Of a stretch of DNA of 64,000 nucleotides, positions 59,891-64,000 are shown piece after piece. The notes beneath the pieces were generated by a model. That model searched no databases. It saw nothing but the letters and a program-made list of their open reading frames with translations, and was not told the origin of the DNA. Source of the stretch: Allodiplogaster sudhausi. Lineage: Eukaryota; Nematoda; Chromadorea; Rhabditida; Diplogasteridae. Each line of letters starts with the position of its first letter. Position 1 is the first letter of the stretch. Made by a program: the position numbers and the translations under genes. The stretch lies in the NCBI GenBank assembly GCA_945643635.1, contig CALZFC010000042.1, positions 847,501 through 911,500 on the forward strand, in the 5' to 3' direction.

Positions 59891-62773
59891 CTAAAATCCA
59901 GTCTTGGTCAACTTGATCTTGGGAGGATGAGCGAGACAAGGCGAGTTTCCCTTATTCAGCCGGAAAGTGTCCGGACTGTCGTAGAGGCTGAAGACGCAGC
60001 GAAGACGATTCCGGTCGTTCTCACGTGCGAATTTGGCTTCAAAAACAAGGATATCTTCTACGTTGGCATCCGATTCACTCTTTTTCATTCATTTGCGTTT
60101 CCCTCCGAACCCGGATAGAATTTCGGATCGAAGTACGGAAGCGGTCCGCCGTAAGCAGCCGGCACGCAGTCGCAGGGACGCGCCCGCCACATGTTGCCCC
60201 AGTCCGGCTGCCACGAGTAGCTGTGCTCGTTCGCTTCGAACTTCTCTATCATTCCTGGGCAGGGGCGGGAAATTCAAAATATGATATTTTGGATGGGTAA
60301 AAACCTTTTAACATATTCAGCAAGATGTAATTTAGAGTAAATATAACATATATACGAAAAAAAACCTTTGCAGCTGAGAGAGCGCTGCGTGCCGAAAGGA
60401 ACGTCAAAGTAGCGGCAGAAGAATTTGAACGCCTTGATGCGGCGACTCTCACCGGGTCCTGATAGTGGAAAATAAAATAAAGAAAAATAACATTAACATG
60501 TTTGCCAATTATATTCCATGATGAAGTTAGAGCATTGTGTAAATCTACAACAAAAAAAGTTTTTAAGGATTGCTACATAATAATACAAGAAAGTAAGAAG
60601 TCGATGGTATAACTTTTTCAGTCTAAGAAAATAGCGATTAAAAATGACCCCCGGGCTCTTCAGGGTCCTCGCCGCCGCATTCATTGTTGATGACCAGCGA
60701 GGTCGGGCCGAACACGGGGCCGTTGTAGCCGGCACGGCGGTTCTTCGTAGACGGACGCCAGTCGCCTGGGGAGGGCGAGTCAGGGAGGGGAGGGGATAGT
60801 GGAGAAAGCAATCAAAGAGATAAATACAAGTTATTGGAAAATTATGGAGATGTGGAAGAGAGAGAAAGGGTAATGAAATTCAGAGAAACTGGGAGACAGC
60901 AGGAAGCAAAGGGCAGATCCATTTCCCATTCGCCCTACCGACAACAATGGAGTGCATGCTCGGTTTGGGCGGCTGCGGAGTCATGTAGAACCAGAGAGAG
61001 GCGAGCATCGCGAGAGGAGGGTCCAGCTTGGTCATCAGCTGGAGAAGGAAGTTCTCTCTCTCTCTCTCTCTTTCTCTTTCTCTCGTTCTCACTCGCTCTC
61101 TCTCTCTCTTTCTCTCTCTCCCACACTCTCGCTCTCTCTTCCTATACACTTCTCACCAGATTGGGATTGCCCAACAAGTCCACTTCGATCTTGCGAGTGA
61201 GAAGGAACTGCTCGAACATGCCATAGTTGTAGTTCCACGAGAGCTGAAGTCAAAGAGTTCAACATTCTCTGCCATCTTAACTAAACAAACAACTTTCTCT
61301 GCAAGAACCTGCAATGGTCCACGGCCGAAGTAGCATCCCTTGAAGAAGGTACGATTCTGATGCAGTTCTTCCTCGCCATTACATGGATACCAGTACTGCA
61401 TCAGCGGTTCTCGCTTGCAGTAAGTTCCCTATTACTGCTTATTTGTTCAACGGCAGTTAAATAATTGACATCATATATGTACATACATAGCTTTAGCTGA
61501 TTAATTTCTAAATCGAGAAAAACAACACCTCTGGCGCGCATCTTTTTCCATCGACTGTCGCAAAGCCCGGAAATGCCGGCACAAGGAAAGAGGAATTGGG
61601 ACCGCGCTCAAACCTGGAATAGGAAGAGAGAAGAGAGGGTAGATGGTGGAGACCAAAGGGAAAGATAAATGAACAAGTAAAAAATGATGAAAGAATGACA
61701 GATAACATCAGATGAAGCAGTAAAAGAGAGATGGAAGAGAGCTGCTAAAGAAAAAATAACTCGGAAGAAGAACGACGAGTAACCAATTATAGAAGCCGCC
61801 TCGATAGAAGCATTCCGCCGCAGCTTCGGTTGAGAGCGTCGTTGAGCTTTAAAATAATTGCTGATGAAAAAGTCTAATCTAGCCATAAGCGGTTTTACAT
61901 TGATAATAATAACGATACAAAAGAAATGCAATCCTGAGATCTTCCTGATGGAAGAAGTCATTCTATCGACCAACTTGAAGAGTGAGAGGTCGTTCTCGCC
62001 CGTCTCTTGAATGACGTGAGCGAAGAAGGCGGCCACATCTCGCTTCTGGATCACGTCGCGAGGGTAGGCCTGGAATGAGGCAGATGATAGGAAAACGTAT
62101 TCTTCCAAAAACTAACGGACATGAAGATTACATTTTGAAATGATAATGAGAAGTTAATGGACTACTTGGTGATATCTTCATCACACTAACATACCAATAT
62201 CCATTTCTATGTCTTTTCTCTCCTTCTCGTTCTCTCCTCTCTTTTTATCTACATCTCTCATTTGTATCTCTCATTTCGTGCTCTTTTCTACCTTTGATGG
62301 CGCTTCAGCTCCAAACTCGGGAAAGTAGCGAGCTGCAATGATGAATGCCTCGTACGAGTATGGCAGACACTCATGCGGACCGAGACCAAGGTTCGCTTTA
62401 GGGAAGAGGTCCTGGAACGAAGATTACGGTAGATTTATTGTTTCTTCTTCTATTAATCAAAATGGATTGTACGGAATATCCTCCTGACCAGGAACATGTC
62501 TCGAGTGAACCAGCTCTCGAGATTAGTCTTGGGCAGATGATTGGGGTCGCGCGCGATCTCGCACGGTTCCTCAGGCCGCTTGCCCAGGCGCGCGGGGGCC
62601 GGGCACTCGGTGACGTCATCGTCGTCTTCGTCCCTCAGGCGGCGCGTGACGTCATCCTGCTGGCCAGCTTCAGCTCTCGCGCGAGGCTTCGCAGCGAAGG
62701 AAGAGGAGAGCAGGCAGGCGAGGAAGAGAACGAGGAATGGCAGTCGTGAATACTCTGCAATCGGCACCGTCAT
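59891..62773 (-). CDS. Secreted glycoside hydrolase family 19 chitinase
   Basis: Minus-strand exons 62773-62489, 62411-62292, 62069-61971, 61846-61784, 61613-61529, 61413-61309, 61243-61157, 61038-60939, 60765-60649, 60458-60366 and 60254-59891 (see below). A signal peptide (FLVLFLACLLSSSFAAKP) and an acidic linker lead into the GH19 domain: AAFFAHVIQETGEND with the catalytic Glu, AECFYRGGFYNW, GCYFGRGPLQLSWNYNYGMF, ASLWFYMTPQPPKPSMH, PTSLVINNECGGEDPEEPGG. GH19 enzymes cleave chitin by an inverting mechanism; in nematodes they may act on eggshell, pharyngeal cuticle or food fungi. Two frame problems: exon 3 to exon 4 does not keep phase with any visible donor, and the frame ends at 60085 while the family-like tail (FSLYDSPDTFRL...SPCLAHPP) continues in another frame to 59891; a 31-nt intron or a one-base indel near 60090-60120 would join them. 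Confidence 0.84.
61053..61141. repeat. (CT)n microsatellite in intron
   Basis: CT on the plus strand, hence purine-rich on the sense strand of the chitinase gene; an exception to the usual orientation in this window. Confidence 0.92.
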
Positions 62774-63635
62774 CAAATAGTTATGTAAATGCTTTTCTAT
62801 TTGTTTCCCTTCTCTGAGACAATTACAAACATATGTATGTATATACAAACATCTTGGAAATATTCTATCTCGTAAGCATATGTAGATAAATTTTTTTCCT
62901 CTAATTGAAAGCTGTCTTTAAAATTGTGGCAGTTAAAAGTCAACCTCTAAGAGACGGGGGAAACTATTTATGATCGTGTTAAGCTGCCACTACAGTTAAC
63001 GTAGCAGAAAAATAACTACACATTTCATTATTAGTAAACGTAGACAATTTAAAACAAGGCTGATAAAAGTGAATCTCAACAAACCCAATCTCATAAGGAA
63101 GAGCGGGCGGCGGAGGAAGCGAAGCCGGATGCCTTCGAAGCAGAGTGTCAGCTGGGTCTGGACAGTGCATGGCTGAGCTTCTCCCTCTCCCCTTAGGCCA
63201 CTCCCGCGCGCGCCCCTCTTCTCGGCTCATTCCTGATCGCACTCTCTCCTCTCACTGTCTGTATCTCTCGATCTATCGTTCACTCTCTTCTTTCTCTCTC
63301 CCCTCTCCATCTCTCCCTCCTCTCTCCGACCCTGATTCTTTGTTCCTTTCTTTCCTTTCTAGTCATCGAGGGTGGGCACATAAGAGACTGTCTCAAACTC
63401 CCTGCCCTTCCTCTCCTTACATTCTCCCTCAAACATTCTCCCACTTCGCCAACAATAGCATGTGTTTTCTCAGTGTTCTCTTGTTCAGTCTCTCAATATT
63501 TGCAATTTCCTCTCCGTCTATCCCTCACAGTGATTCTTTGCTTTTCTCTTTCTCTCTGTCTGCATCCTCTCATTCCTTACACCTTCGTCTTCAATGATCC
63601 AATGCATCCCTTTCTCTCTCTCTCTCTCCTCCTCT

Positions 63636-63680
<45 letters not shown>

Positions 63681-63894
63681 CTTCCTGCTTCGATGTTGAT
63701 ATCTCTTGGCCGTCAAACTAACAATCCAGTTGCATATGCCTTGTGAATCATTCATTGGTTTCCTACACTTCAATCCATTTAAATGAATGGTGTCATTTAA
63801 TGCAGACATATTCATTACACTGCAGATATGTGCTTTATTTAAAATACAAAGTACTTTATTATTAAGATGCTTGTGGCAGGCAACTGTTTCTTAG
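62774..63894. other. Intergenic region with CT microsatellite and minus-strand polyadenylation signals
   Basis: Upstream region of the chitinase gene and 3' flank of the next minus-strand gene. A CT tract spans 63610-63676. TTTATT at 63834-63839 and 63855-63860 are AATAAA on the minus strand, 35-60 bp after the stop of the exon below. Confidence 0.55.
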
Positions 63895-63940
63895 TCAGCG
63901 TTGGTTCTGGCGAATCTTCTCGGCGTCAAGAACAAATTCA
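63895..63940 (-). CDS. Terminal exon of a gene continuing beyond the window
   Basis: After an AAAAG acceptor the minus strand reads EFVLDAEKIRQNQR and a stop (TGA at 63897-63895), followed by AATAAA signals at the expected distance. Too short to identify. Confidence 0.4.
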
Positions 63941-64000
63941 CTTTTGACTTATGCTTTATTGACAAGATCAAGCGTGCCTTGTACGAAAATGCAATTTCAA

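Noticed and set aside
59891..62773. Tyrosinase or other copper enzyme
   Set aside because: First impression from Trp/His/Pro-rich segments; the GH19 signatures (FYRGGFYNW, FGRGPLQLSWNYNYG, INNECGG) are decisive.

Overview
This is eukaryotic genomic DNA. The genes are rich in introns, mostly 50-300 bp, with GT-AG borders and phase-consistent exons. The organism is most likely a nematode, in the rhabditid/diplogastrid range. Reasons: several first coding exons sit directly behind a CAG/TAG acceptor with no upstream exon, as expected for spliced-leader trans-splicing; one gene pair has an operon-like gap (49-57 kb); and the protein set (nematode-type TIMP/NTR protein, GH19 chitinase, repeated TSP1 modules) fits. 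The species assignment is inference; no marker gene is present. All exon coordinates come from manual reading of splice sites and reading phase.

Layout. 1-2022 (+): 3' part of a secreted thrombospondin type-1 protein. 3685-9277 (-): DDX5/DDX17-type DEAD-box helicase whose fifth-last intron holds a 2-kb foldback element; a small predicted mitochondrial protein lies just upstream (9485-9754). 11-17 kb (+): a TIMP-like secreted protein and two or three small multi-pass membrane proteins. 18052-19636 (-): an unrecognised soluble protein. 20223-26804 (+): complete VPS39, 25 exons, 929 aa. 28712-34175 (+): Spinster-family MFS transporter, 499 aa, with a complete antisense gene for a Gly/Gln/Tyr-repeat protein nested in one intron (31139-32479). 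35201-37528 (-): a mucin-like Ser/Thr/Pro-rich secreted protein with a Merlin-type transposon remnant just upstream of its start. 39394-40397 (+): small basic protein. 42418-48093 (+): class 3 (fatty) aldehyde dehydrogenase with a C-terminal membrane anchor. 49171-51205 and 51725-56588 (+): an acidic protein and an URB1/Npa1 C-terminal-like nucleolar protein, arranged like a nematode operon. 57714-59419 (-): single-pass basic membrane protein. 59891-62773 (-): GH19 chitinase. 63895-63940 (-): last exon of another gene.

The genes do not form one pathway. They are a normal mix of housekeeping genes (RNA helicase, late-endosome tethering, lysosomal transport, lipid aldehyde oxidation, ribosome biogenesis) and secreted or extracellular-matrix proteins. 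The most striking structural signals are the nested gene, the foldback element whose TTAA end forms part of a 5' splice site, the 165-bp perfect inverted repeats of the Merlin remnant, a sequence block shared by those two elements, two GC-AG introns, and abundant (CT)n/(GA)n tracts inside introns. Three genes (TIMP-like, 18-19.6 kb gene, chitinase) contain points where simple splicing does not keep the expected frame, while about 12 kb of other coding sequence is clean.
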